In this document: piece by piece, positions 1 to 8,236 of the stretch
Layout of the letters: the number at the start of each line of letters is the position of its first letter
Numbering within the stretch: the first letter of the stretch is position 1
Assembly: GCF_014395785.1 (NCBI RefSeq)
Contig: NZ_CP060713.1
Span: 3,810,501 to 3,874,500 of the forward strand
Source: Nocardioides mesophilus
Lineage (GTDB): Bacteria > Actinomycetota > Actinomycetes > Propionibacteriales > Nocardioidaceae
Direction of reading: 5' to 3'
DNA length: 64,000 nt
Notes under the pieces: generated by a model
Databases searched by the model: none
Told to the model about the DNA's origin: nothing
What the model saw: the letters and a program-made list of their open reading frames with translations, nothing else
Made by a program: the position numbers and the translations under genes

Positions 1-472
1 CGTGCTCGGGCAGCGTCTGGTGGAAGGCGGTGTCGAAGATCGCCACCTGCGGCAGGTCGGGGAAGAGCTTGCGGGCCACCCGCAGGCCCTCGAGGTTGGC
101 CGGGTTGTGCAGCGGGGCGAGGGGCACCAGCTCGGTGACCGCCTCGATCAGCTCGTCGTCGACGCGCGCCGGGGAGGAGAACCGGGCGCCACCGTGGACG
201 ACCCGGTGGCCGACGGCCCGGATGTCGGCGTCGTGCAGCGACGGGCCGTGCTCGGCGAAGGCGTCCAGCGCGGCGCGCAGCGCCTGCTCGTGGTCGGCGA
301 CGGGGCGCTCGACCCGGTGCTCGCCGTCGGCGGCGTGGTGGGTGATCACCCCGGTGCCCTCGCCGATCCGCTCGACCAGACCGTCGGCGCGCTTCTCGCC
401 GGAGTCGGCGTCGACGAGGCTGTACTTCAACGAGGAGGAGCCGGTGTTGATCACCAGCACCAACGCGCTCAC
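1..472 (-). CDS. ackA: Acetate kinase, N-terminal part (cut by window edge)
   Basis: Interconverts acetate + ATP and acetyl phosphate + ADP in the cytoplasm. Only the first 157 codons are inside the window; the full enzyme is about 400 residues. The N-terminus carries the family's nucleotide/phosphate motif NTGSSSLK (residues 9-16). Further on, VGHRVVHGG and LAPLHNPANLEG are signature acetate kinase sequences, followed by VAIFDTAFHQ. The GTG start at 472 overlaps the pta stop codon by four bases (GTGA), so the pair is transcribed pta-ackA and probably translationally coupled. Identification is firm; the rest of the gene lies beyond base 1. Confidence 0.96.
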   Translation of the reverse strand, partial: MSALVLVINTGSSSLKYSLVDADSGEKRADGLVERIGEGTGVITHHAADGEHRVERPVADHEQALRAALDAFAEHGPSLHDADIRAVGHRVVHGGARFSSPARVDDELIEAVTELVPLAPLHNPANLEGLRVARKLFPDLPQVAIFDTAFHQTLPEH

Positions 473-2556
473 CCGCGACCTCCGGCCGGCTTCTGCGCCT
501 GGATCGCGGTGATCGCGATCGTGTTCACGATGTCGCGCACGGTCGCGCCGCGGGAGAGGTCGTTGACCGGTTTGCGCAGGCCCTGGAGCACCGGCCCGAT
601 GGCGACCGCCCCGGCCGAGCGCTGCACGGCCTTGTAGGTGTTGTTCCCGGTGTTCAGGTCCGGGAAGACGAAGACCGTCGCGCGACCGGCCACGTGGGAG
701 TCGGGCAGCTTCGTCCGGGCGACCGCGCTGTCGATGGCCGCGTCGTACTGGATGGGGCCCTCGACGAGCAGCTGGGGGGCGCGCTCCCGGACCAGGGTGG
801 TCGCCTTGGAGACCTTCTCCACGTCGGTGCCGGCACCCGAGCTGCCGGTGGAGTAGGACAGCATCGCGATCCGCGGCTCGATCCCGAACCCGGCGGCGGT
901 CGCGGCCGAGGAGATCGCGATGTCGGCGAGCTGCTCCGCGGACGGGTCGGGGTTGACCGCGCAGTCGCCGTACACCAGCACCTGGTTCTCCAGGCACATG
1001 AAGAACACCGAGGAGACCACCGAGACCCCCGGAGTGGTCTTGACGATCTCGAGGGCCGGCCGGATCGTGTGCGCGGTGGTGTGCACGGCGCCCGACACCA
1101 TCCCGTCGGCGAGGCCCAGCTCGACCATCAGGGTGCCGAAGTAGGAGACGTCTGTGACCACCGAGCGCGCGTCGTCGAGGTCGATCCCCTTGTGCTTGCG
1201 GCGCTCGAAGTACTCCTGCGCGAACCGCTCACGGTGCTCGGCGTCGGTCGGGTCGACCACCCGTGCCTCGGAGATGTCGACGCCGAAGGTGGCGGCCGCG
1301 GCGGTGATCCGGATCGGGTCGCCGAGCAGGGTCAGGTCGGCGAGGCCGCGGCGCAGCACGATGTCGGCGGCGCGCAGGATCCGCTCCTCGTCGCCCTCCG
1401 GCAGCACGATGTGGCGGCGGTCCGCCACCGCCCGGTCGATCAGCTGGTGCTCGAACATCAGCGGCGTCACCGCGTCGGTGCGGGCGACCTCCAGCCGGTC
1501 GAGCAGCGCGTCGCCGTCGACGTGCTCGCTGAACAGCGACATCGCGGTGACCACCTTGCGGGTGGACTCCTTGGTCAGCCGGCCGCGGACCCCGTTGAGC
1601 GCGGTGGTGGTCGCGTGGGTGCCGAGGTCGGTGGCGATGATCGGCATCGTGGCGCCGATGCCCTCGATCAGCCGCACCACCTGGCTGGGCAGGGAGAGGC
1701 CGCCGTTGAGCACGATCCCGGACATCTGCGGGAAGTTGGCGGAGACATGCGCGGTGAGCACGCCGAGGACGACCTCGGGGCGGTCGCCCGGGGTGACGAC
1801 CACCGCGCCCTCGAACAGCCGGTCCAGCACGTTGGGCATCGTCATCGCGGCGACCACGATGCCGGTGGACTCGCGACCGAGCAGGTTGGCGCCGCCGCTG
1901 ACCAGGGTGCCGTCGCAGGCCTTCATCAGGTCGCCGACGGAGGCGGCGCTGAGCAGCGGCTCCTCGGGCAGCGCGTAGGTCAGCACGTCGTCGACGGCGA
2001 TCGCCGCCACGTCGTCGAGCACCCGCGCGGCGTCGCAGCGGTTCGCCACCACCGCGAACAGCGTGCCGTGCTGCGCACGCAGCTCGCCGACCGCCATCGA
2101 GGCCATCGTGTGCAGCTCCTCCGGGCTGCGGCCGAAGCCGTTGAGCACCAGCAGCACCGGAGCACCGAGGTTGGCCGCTATCCGGGCGTTGTAGGAGAAC
2201 TCCATGGGGGTGCCGACGTCGGTGTAGTCGGAGCCGACCACGACCACGGCGTCGCAGCGGTCCGCCACCTGGTGGTAGCGCTCGACGATCCGGTCCAGCG
2301 CGGCGAGCGGGCTGGCGTGCACGTCGTCGTAGGTGACGCCGGCGCAGTCGTCGTAGTCCAGCGTGACGGCCTCGTGGGAGGTGAGCAGGTCCAGCACGTA
2401 GTCGCGGCCGCCGGTCGCGGCGCTGTCGGCGCGGACCACCGGCCGGAACACCCCGACCCGCCCCACCCGCCGGGACAGCTGCTCGAGCAGCCCGAGCGCG
2501 ACCGTGGACTTGCCGGAGTACCCCTCGGTCGAGGCCACGTAGACGCTGCTCCCCAT
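469..2556 (-). CDS. pta: Phosphate acetyltransferase, long three-domain form
   Basis: Converts acetyl-CoA + phosphate to acetyl phosphate + CoA, the partner reaction of AckA. The protein has 695 residues, the length of the long actinobacterial/E. coli type. An N-terminal CobB/BioD-like P-loop domain begins with STEGYSGKST (residues 9-18). A DRTGG-type middle domain follows (about 200-350), and the catalytic PTA domain fills roughly the last 330 residues, with LPEGDEERILRAA and VSGAVHTTAHTIRPALEI. The ATG at 2556 is the natural start just before the P-loop domain. It overlaps ackA by four bases and forms a two-gene operon with it. Phosphoketolase at 57-59 kb may feed the same acetyl phosphate pool. 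Confidence 0.96.
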   Translation of the reverse strand: MGSSVYVASTEGYSGKSTVALGLLEQLSRRVGRVGVFRPVVRADSAATGGRDYVLDLLTSHEAVTLDYDDCAGVTYDDVHASPLAALDRIVERYHQVADRCDAVVVVGSDYTDVGTPMEFSYNARIAANLGAPVLLVLNGFGRSPEELHTMASMAVGELRAQHGTLFAVVANRCDAARVLDDVAAIAVDDVLTYALPEEPLLSAASVGDLMKACDGTLVSGGANLLGRESTGIVVAAMTMPNVLDRLFEGAVVVTPGDRPEVVLGVLTAHVSANFPQMSGIVLNGGLSLPSQVVRLIEGIGATMPIIATDLGTHATTTALNGVRGRLTKESTRKVVTAMSLFSEHVDGDALLDRLEVARTDAVTPLMFEHQLIDRAVADRRHIVLPEGDEERILRAADIVLRRGLADLTLLGDPIRITAAAATFGVDISEARVVDPTDAEHRERFAQEYFERRKHKGIDLDDARSVVTDVSYFGTLMVELGLADGMVSGAVHTTAHTIRPALEIVKTTPGVSVVSSVFFMCLENQVLVYGDCAVNPDPSAEQLADIAISSAATAAGFGIEPRIAMLSYSTGSSGAGTDVEKVSKATTLVRERAPQLLVEGPIQYDAAIDSAVARTKLPDSHVAGRATVFVFPDLNTGNNTYKAVQRSAGAVAIGPVLQGLRKPVNDLSRGATVRDIVNTIAITAIQAQKPAGGRG

Positions 2557-2590
2557 GGGCTGAGAGTAGCCGGGTGCGGCGGCCGCCGGG

Positions 2591-3631
2591 TCAGAGCCGG
2601 ACGACGGTGATGCCGGCGAAGGTGGCGGGCCGGCTCATCGCCTCGAGCGCGGCGCCGGCCTCGTCGAGGCCGATCACCCGGCCGACCAGCTCGCCGGGGC
2701 GTACGGCGCCGGACTCGACCAGCCGCAGCAGCGCCGGGTAGTCGCGGGCGGCCATGCCGTGGGAGCCGTATATCTCCAGCTCCTTGGCCAGCACCCGGTC
2801 CATCGGCAGCGGGGGAGTGGAGGCGGCGCCGAGCAGCAGCCCGACCTGCACGTGGCGGCCGCGGGGGCGCAGGCACTCGACCGAGGCGACCGCGGTCGCC
2901 GGCGAGCCCAGCGCGTCCAGGGACACCCCGGCGCCGCCGGCGGTGGCCTCGACGATCCGGGCCGCCGCGTCCGGACCGCCGGGGACCAGCACCTCCGCGC
3001 CCAGCTCGCCGGCCCGCGCCAGCGCCGCCGGAGCCACGTCGACCGCGACCACCCGGGCCCCGAGCGCGACCGCGATCATCACCGCCGACAGGCCGACGCC
3101 GCCGCAGCCGTGCACGGCGACCCAGTCACCGGCCCCGACCCTGCCGTGGGCGGTGAGCGCCCGGTAGGCGGTGGCGAACCGGCAGCCGAGCGAGGCGGCG
3201 GTCACGAAGTCGACGGAGTCCGGCAGCGGGACGAGGTTGAGGTCGGCCGCGTGCAGCGCGACCAGCTCGGCGAACGAGCCGGGGCCGGTGAAGCCCGGCT
3301 GGGTCTGGTCCGGGCAGACCTGCGCGTCACCGGCGGCGCACAGCGCGCACCGGCCGCAGCCGCAGACGAACGGCACCGTGACCCGTTCGCCGACCCGCCG
3401 GGTGCGCACCTGCGGCCCGACCTCGGCGACCACCCCGGCCAGCTCGTGACCGGGCACGTGCGGCAGCCGCACCGGGTCATGCCCCTGCCAGGCGTGCCAG
3501 TCCGACCGGCAGACACCGGTGGCCCTCACCTCGACGACGACCCCGTCGGCCGGGCAGGCCGGCGCGGCCACCTCCACGACGGCCGTCGCGCCGCCGTACT
3601 CACTGAACCGGACCGCGCGCATGCCGGTCAT
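2591..3631 (-). CDS. Zinc-dependent medium-chain alcohol dehydrogenase
   Basis: A 346-residue NAD(P)-dependent dehydrogenase of the medium-chain (MDR) family, typical length 340-350. Catalytic zinc ligands are visible in VCRSDWHAW (Cys) and PGHELAGVV (His/Glu). A structural-zinc lobe with four cysteines lies in CGCGRCALCAAGDAQVC. The nucleotide-binding Rossmann motif is GCGGVGLSAV. Probable substrates are primary or secondary alcohols; the sequence does not fix this. The start at 3631 (MTGMRAV) is chosen by length; the ATG at 3622 is equally possible and neither has a strong ribosome binding site. It lies 34 bases upstream of the pta start region on the same strand and diverges from the hydrolase at 3772. 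Confidence 0.9.
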   Translation of the reverse strand: MTGMRAVRFSEYGGATAVVEVAAPACPADGVVVEVRATGVCRSDWHAWQGHDPVRLPHVPGHELAGVVAEVGPQVRTRRVGERVTVPFVCGCGRCALCAAGDAQVCPDQTQPGFTGPGSFAELVALHAADLNLVPLPDSVDFVTAASLGCRFATAYRALTAHGRVGAGDWVAVHGCGGVGLSAVMIAVALGARVVAVDVAPAALARAGELGAEVLVPGGPDAAARIVEATAGGAGVSLDALGSPATAVASVECLRPRGRHVQVGLLLGAASTPPLPMDRVLAKELEIYGSHGMAARDYPALLRLVESGAVRPGELVGRVIGLDEAGAALEAMSRPATFAGITVVRL

Positions 3632-3771
3632 CGTAGGGAGCGGGCCAGCCGGGCCGCGCAGGTGGACCCCGACCACGTCTTCCGGTTCGGGCACGCCCAC
3701 GTCTGACCGTGCAGCGGGTCGCCGGTCTGGTCCGCGGTCATGAAGCCGACCGGCGGGGGTACCGGCGCCGC

Positions 3772-4479
3772 ATGACGTCCGCGTCCCTGCAACGACTCCC
3801 GCTCGTGACCACCCCGCGCCTCCTCGCCCTCCCCGGACTCGGGCTGGGAGAGGAGGCCTGGGCACCCACCCTCGTGGGGCTGGGCGGGCCGGCGACGGTG
3901 ATGCGGCTGCCCGGGTACGGCGTCCCGCGCGACGACCACGAGGACCTCGCCCCGCGCGCCCTCGCCGAGCTGGTCGTCGACGTCGCGCTGGCCGACGACG
4001 CTCCCACCGTGGTCCTGGCGCACTCCGGGAGCTGCCAGGTCGCGGCCCACGTCGCCGCGATCGCCGCCGACCGGGTGCCGGCCCTGGTGCTGGTCGGCCC
4101 GACCACCGACCCGCTGGCAGCCACCTGGCCGCGGATGGTCGGCGACTGGCTGCGAACCGTGCGACGGGAGGAGCCGGGCCAGGTGCCCGGCCTGGTGCGG
4201 CTCTACCGGCGTACGGGGCCGCTCGCGATGCACCGGGCGCTGAACGCAGCGCGGCACGACCGCATCGACACCGTCGTAGCCGGCCTCCGCTGCCCGGTGC
4301 TGGTGCTCCGCGGCAGGCACGACGTGATCTGCAAGCAGGGCTGGGCCGAGGCTCTGGCCGACGCGGCGCCCGACGGGTCCGCGGTCGCCACGCTGGAGGC
4401 CGGCGCGCACATGGTCCCGCTCACCCACGGCGACCTGGTGGCCGAGGCAGTGGGCGATTTCCTGGCCGGGGTGCCCTGA
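3772..4479 (+). CDS. Alpha/beta-fold hydrolase with atypical nucleophile elbow
   Basis: A 235-residue alpha/beta hydrolase. The oxyanion-hole strand LALPGLGLGEEAW is near the N-terminus. The nucleophile elbow reads LAHSGSCQVAAH instead of the usual GHSxGG, with Ser still following His. An acid candidate lies in GRHDVICKQGW and the C-terminal histidine in GAHMVPLTH. The substrate is unknown. The ATG at 3772 is preferred because the residues encoded from an earlier ATG (3709) are arginine-rich and unlike the family. It is divergent from the alcohol dehydrogenase and ends at a strong hairpin shared with the convergent gene. Confidence 0.8.
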   Translation: MTSASLQRLPLVTTPRLLALPGLGLGEEAWAPTLVGLGGPATVMRLPGYGVPRDDHEDLAPRALAELVVDVALADDAPTVVLAHSGSCQVAAHVAAIAADRVPALVLVGPTTDPLAATWPRMVGDWLRTVRREEPGQVPGLVRLYRRTGPLAMHRALNAARHDRIDTVVAGLRCPVLVLRGRHDVICKQGWAEALADAAPDGSAVATLEAGAHMVPLTHGDLVAEAVGDFLAGVP

Positions 4480-4512
4480 GCGCGGCTCTCGGCGCGGAGC
4501 GCCTCGGCACCA

Positions 4513-4549
4513 GAACGGGCCGCCCACCCGGAGGTGGACGGCCCGGTTC
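4513..4549. terminator. Bidirectional hairpin terminator
   Basis: GAACGGGCCGCCCACC and GGTGGACGGCCCGGTTC form a long stem (one bulge, one wobble) around a short CGGA loop. It sits between two convergent genes. There is no T-run, as is common in high-GC actinobacteria. Confidence 0.8.
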
Positions 4550-4561
4550 CCCTGGGAGGCG

Positions 4562-5398
4562 TCAGACGACCGGCTCCACGACGGGCGGGTCCTCGACGAC
4601 AGGCTCCTCAACGACAGGCGTGACCGTCAGCGCCGCCAGCGCGTCGGCGATCACCTGCAGCTGCTCGGTCGCCAGGTCGAGCTGCCCGCCCGCAGCAGCC
4701 AGGTCGGCCAGGAACGCGGCGCGCTCCTGGTGGCTGCTGGACGCGGTGAGCGCGATGCCCTTCTCGACCGCGGCGGCGACCAGGCCGGCGACGCTGTCGT
4801 TCGCGGCGGTGGCCGCGGCGAGCGACTCGCGGATCGCGGCGACGTCGGCGCCGGCCACCTCCGCGGCGTCGGTCTGCGTGGTCAGCTCCGCGAGCGCGTC
4901 GGTGGTCGACAGCGCCTGCTGCTGCATCGCGGCGGCGCGCCGCAGGCCGGTGAGCACGATCGAGTAGATCTCGGGACGGACCTGCTTCACCTGCTTGCCG
5001 ATCGCCTTGACCTCGGCCGGCGTCGCGGCCGCGGACGCCTCGGTCCCGAGGGCGGCGAGCGCTTCCCGGTCGGCGGCGATCGTCGCGGCGACGACGTCGC
5101 CCTCGGCCAGCCCGGCGGCGGCCACCCGCACGGCGGCCCGCGCCAGCGCGGCGTCCTTGTGCGCGACCCACGTCGTCACCTTGCGCTGCTCCACCGCGAG
5201 CCGCTTCTGGTCGGCCTTGCTCTTGACCGGCTTGGCGTGCTTGGCGTGCTGGGCCACCGGCCGGTGGCCGGTCTTGGCCGCGGCGGCCGGCCGGTGGTTG
5301 CCGTGCGGCGCCGCCGTCGCGGCCGGGGCCGCGGCGCCGGCCGACACCACGACAGCGAGAGCGGCCGCGACGAGGGCGGTCGTGGGGGAGCGCTTCAT
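4562..5398 (-). CDS. Exported Ala-rich helical protein, unknown function
   Basis: A 278-residue protein that I do not recognise. It starts MKRSPTTALVAAALAVVV with a clear Sec signal peptide ending around ATAAPHG (residue 30). A low-complexity linker rich in His, Lys, Ala and Pro follows. The body (about 65-255) is predicted mostly alpha-helical and rich in Ala, Glu and Gln, with no cysteines or catalytic motif. The C-terminus is a Val/Glu/Pro repeat (VVEEPVVEDPPVVEPVV), like a flexible wall-spanning or attachment tail. The start at 5398 follows a GGAG ribosome binding site (in CCTCGGAGAACCC). It is convergent with the hydrolase and divergent from the gene at 5592. Confidence 0.8.
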   Translation of the reverse strand: MKRSPTTALVAAALAVVVSAGAAAPAATAAPHGNHRPAAAAKTGHRPVAQHAKHAKPVKSKADQKRLAVEQRKVTTWVAHKDAALARAAVRVAAAGLAEGDVVAATIAADREALAALGTEASAAATPAEVKAIGKQVKQVRPEIYSIVLTGLRRAAAMQQQALSTTDALAELTTQTDAAEVAGADVAAIRESLAAATAANDSVAGLVAAAVEKGIALTASSSHQERAAFLADLAAAGGQLDLATEQLQVIADALAALTVTPVVEEPVVEDPPVVEPVV

Positions 5399-5591
5399 GG
5401 GTTCTCCGAGGAATTCGGGTGAATAGGACACTTGGAGCATCGGCGCTGCTGATTGCAACTTGATGCAGACGCAGCAACTTTTACTCTTCGTCCACAGGCG
5501 TCGGCCGTCCACAACCCCCGGAACCGACCCGGCTCGCTCCGCCGCCAGGCGACAGGGTGCTCGCATCGACTCGTCCCGGAGGAGCACTGCC

Positions 5592-6209
5592 ATGGGCTAC
5601 ACCACCGACTTCATCGGACACCTCGACATCCGCCCGGCGCTGAACGCTGCCGAGATCGGCTACCTCACGGCGTTCACGACGTCACGTCGGTGGCGGCGCC
5701 CGTCGGGGCCGTACGCCGTGCCGCCGCGACCGGAGGAGGACGAGCCGGCGCCGGAGCTGGGCCACGACTTCCACGTGCCGGCTGACGGGCAACCCGGACT
5801 GTGGTGCGACTGGCAGGTCTGCTGGGACGGCTGCTGCCTCGCCTACGCCGGGTCGGAGCGGTTCTCCGGGGTGGTCGAGTGGCTGCGCTACCTCCTCGAC
5901 CACTTCCTCCGGCCGGGCGCGGTGGTCGCCGACGGCTCGGTGCCGGGACGGGTCCCTGCCTTCGACGCGTTCACCTTCGACCACGTGCTGGACGGGCTGG
6001 TCGTGGGCTCGCGGCGCGACAACAAGCAGCTGTTCGGGATCGAGGTGGTCGACAACCACGTCACGGAGCAGGTGCTGCGCCGGGCCGACCGGCGGTTGCG
6101 GGGGGCGCCGCCACTGCCCTACGAGACGGCGATCGACCGGCGACGGCCTGCGGGTGCGGCCGGCCGCGGAGGTCAGGTGCTGCCGTTCCTGCAGCGACCC
6201 GGTGCCTGA
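5592..6209 (+). CDS. Hypothetical cytoplasmic protein, 205 residues
   Basis: Function not recognised. The protein opens MGYTTDFIGHLDIRPALN and has many Trp, Asp and Arg residues. A central stretch LWCDWQVCWDGCCLAY carries three cysteines that could bind metal or be structural. There is no signal peptide or membrane segment. Proteins with this opening occur in other actinobacteria (from memory), usually without assigned function. The ATG at 5592 follows a good ribosome binding site (CGGAGGAG, spacing 7). It stands alone, followed by a hairpin terminator at 6269-6292. Confidence 0.75.
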   Translation: MGYTTDFIGHLDIRPALNAAEIGYLTAFTTSRRWRRPSGPYAVPPRPEEDEPAPELGHDFHVPADGQPGLWCDWQVCWDGCCLAYAGSERFSGVVEWLRYLLDHFLRPGAVVADGSVPGRVPAFDAFTFDHVLDGLVVGSRRDNKQLFGIEVVDNHVTEQVLRRADRRLRGAPPLPYETAIDRRRPAGAAGRGGQVLPFLQRPGA

Positions 6210-6511
6210 GCCACGGCCGTCCGCCGCAGCACGGCGGAGCTGCGCACCGCTGGCCGCCCGACGACCGACGGCCACCTCCGCAGAGGTGGCCGCCGACCGT
6301 CGTGCCCCGGTCCGTCAGCCGCCTCTCGGCGCGTGGCCGCTCGTAGCGGCTCTAGGTGAGACCCGGGGGCATGATCCGGACCGGCACCCTGCCCAACCGG
6401 AGCGAGCCCGCCGGTATTCCGCAGCCAGGCAACGCCTTTCGGAGGTTTTCGGGGGCGATGGAGGGGTTGTCCCGGTGGCCGCTGCGGTGCCGGACGGTCC
6501 ACCCTCGGGAC
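6210..6511. other. Non-coding interval of about 300 bases
   Basis: The interval holds the hairpin at 6269-6292 and the upstream region of the flavoprotein gene at 6512. A GGAGG at about 6441-6445 precedes an in-frame ATG at 6458, so the next gene could start there, but the extra residues look non-protein-like. I see no RNA gene. Confidence 0.5.
6269..6292 (+). terminator. Perfect 10-bp hairpin terminator
   Basis: CGGCCACCTC, loop CGCA, GAGGTGGCCG: a perfect 10-base-pair stem with a tetraloop, 60 bases after the stop of the upstream gene and without a T-run. Confidence 0.75.
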
Positions 6512-8236
6512 ATGGAAGCTGTCGATGCAGGAGGAGCCGGTCGCCTCCGCCCCCTGATGCTCGCGGTGGTCGCCGACACCCGCCAGCTCGACCGGATCGA
6601 GGACGAGCTCCAGCAGGCCTTCAGCAGCGAGTTCCGCGTCCGCGGCGAGCAGACCACCGCGGACGCCGTACGCCTGCTCGACCGGGCCCGCGACCAGCAG
6701 CAGCCGGTGGCAGTCGCGCTGGTCGACTACGACCTCGGGGAGCATGACCGCAACGAGGTGCTCGCCCGGGTGCGGTCGCTGCACCCCGACGCCCGCCGGG
6801 CGATGCTCGTCCACTGGGGGTCGTGGGCCGACCGTGAGACCGCCAGCGCCGTGCTCCAGGCGATGGCGGTCGGGGACATCAGCTACTACGTGCTCAAGCC
6901 GTGGACCACCCCCGACGAGCTCTTCCACCGGACCGTCGCGGAGTTCGTTCAGGAGTGGAGCCGCAGCGACCCCTCGACGATGCGCGAGGTGGTCGTGGTC
7001 GCCGAGCTGCGCTCGCCGCGGGCCTCGGCGATCCGCAGCCTGCTGACCCGCAACGGCATCCCGCACTCGTTCCGGGAGGTCGGCTCCCCGGCCGCCGCGG
7101 CGGTGCTGCGGGCGGTCGAGCAGCAGGTCACCCGAGCGTCCGCGGCGGAGGTGCTGGTCTGGATGCCCGCGCTCGGCGGCAAGGTGCTGCTGGACCCGAC
7201 GGACGTCGAGGTGGCGCAGGCGTGGGGGGTCGCGACCACGCTGCCGCCGGACGACCGGGACTTCGACGTGCTGGTCATCGGTGGAGGGCCGGCCGGTCTC
7301 GCAGCCGCGGTCTACGGCTCCTCGGAGGGACTGCGCACGCTGGTCGTCGAGCGCGAGGCGATCGGCGGACAGGCCGGCTCCAGCTCGCTGATCCGCAACT
7401 ACCTCGGCTTCAGCCGCGGGATCAGCGGTGCCGACCTGGCCCAGCGTGGCTACCAGCAGGCGTGGGTGTTCGGCACCTACTTCCTGTTCATGCGGGAGGT
7501 GGAGCACCTCGACGTGGGCGACGGCGTGTTCACCGCCACGATCAGCGACGTCGGCCAGGTGCGGGCCCGGGCCGTGGTGCTCTCGAGCGGTGTGTCCTAC
7601 CGCCGGCTCGGCGTCCCGGACCTCGAGGCGCTCAGCGGCGCCGGGGTCTACTACGGCGCCAACGTCTCCGAGGCCCAGGGACTCACCGGACTGCAGGCGG
7701 TGGTGGTCGGCGGCGGCAACTCCGCCGGGCAGGCGGTGGTGCACCTGGCCCGCTACTGCGAGCAGGTCACCCTGGTGGTCCGGGGCGACGACCTCGGCCA
7801 GGGCATGTCCGCCTACCTCGTCGAGACCGTGCAGGCCGCTCCCAACGTCGTCGTCCGCCTCGACGCGGAGATCACCGGCGGCGGCGGCGACGGCCGGCTC
7901 GAGCGCGTGGTCATCCGCGACCGCAGCAGCGGCGTGGAGGAGCCGGTCCACGCCGACGGCCTCTTCGTGATGATCGGGGCGGAGCCGCGCACCTCCTGGC
8001 TGCCGGTGTCGGTGGGCCGGGACCGGCTCGGCTTCGTGCTCGCGGGGACCGACGCGTCGGCCAGCGGGCGATGGACCGAGGACCGGGTGCCCTTCCCCTA
8101 CGAGTCCACGCAGCCCGGGCTGTTCGCGGTGGGGGACGTCCGGTCGGGGTCGGTGAAGCGGGTGGCCTCGGCTGTCGGCGAGGGGTCGGTGGTGGTCTCC
8201 CAGCTGCACCAGCTGTTCAGGCAGCCCCATGGCTGA
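6512..8236 (+). CDS. Receiver domain fused to thioredoxin-reductase-like flavoprotein
   Basis: A 574-residue two-domain protein. Residues 15-150 resemble a response-regulator receiver: a likely phosphoacceptor Asp72 in ALVDYDLG and the conserved Lys129 in YYVLKPW. After a linker, residues 248-570 are a thioredoxin-reductase-like FAD/NAD(P) module, with DVLVIGGGPAGLAAAVYG (FAD), VVVGGGNSAGQAVVHLAR (NADPH) and a C-terminal GLFAVGDVRSGSVKRVAS. Where thioredoxin reductases carry CxxC, this protein reads GVYYGANVSEA, so disulfide chemistry at that site is not possible. It probably senses or transfers electrons to another partner. The ATG at 6512 is chosen by domain start. Its stop overlaps the cyclase gene start by eight bases. 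Confidence 0.88.
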   Translation: MEAVDAGGAGRLRPLMLAVVADTRQLDRIEDELQQAFSSEFRVRGEQTTADAVRLLDRARDQQQPVAVALVDYDLGEHDRNEVLARVRSLHPDARRAMLVHWGSWADRETASAVLQAMAVGDISYYVLKPWTTPDELFHRTVAEFVQEWSRSDPSTMREVVVVAELRSPRASAIRSLLTRNGIPHSFREVGSPAAAAVLRAVEQQVTRASAAEVLVWMPALGGKVLLDPTDVEVAQAWGVATTLPPDDRDFDVLVIGGGPAGLAAAVYGSSEGLRTLVVEREAIGGQAGSSSLIRNYLGFSRGISGADLAQRGYQQAWVFGTYFLFMREVEHLDVGDGVFTATISDVGQVRARAVVLSSGVSYRRLGVPDLEALSGAGVYYGANVSEAQGLTGLQAVVVGGGNSAGQAVVHLARYCEQVTLVVRGDDLGQGMSAYLVETVQAAPNVVVRLDAEITGGGGDGRLERVVIRDRSSGVEEPVHADGLFVMIGAEPRTSWLPVSVGRDRLGFVLAGTDASASGRWTEDRVPFPYESTQPGLFAVGDVRSGSVKRVASAVGEGSVVVSQLHQLFRQPHG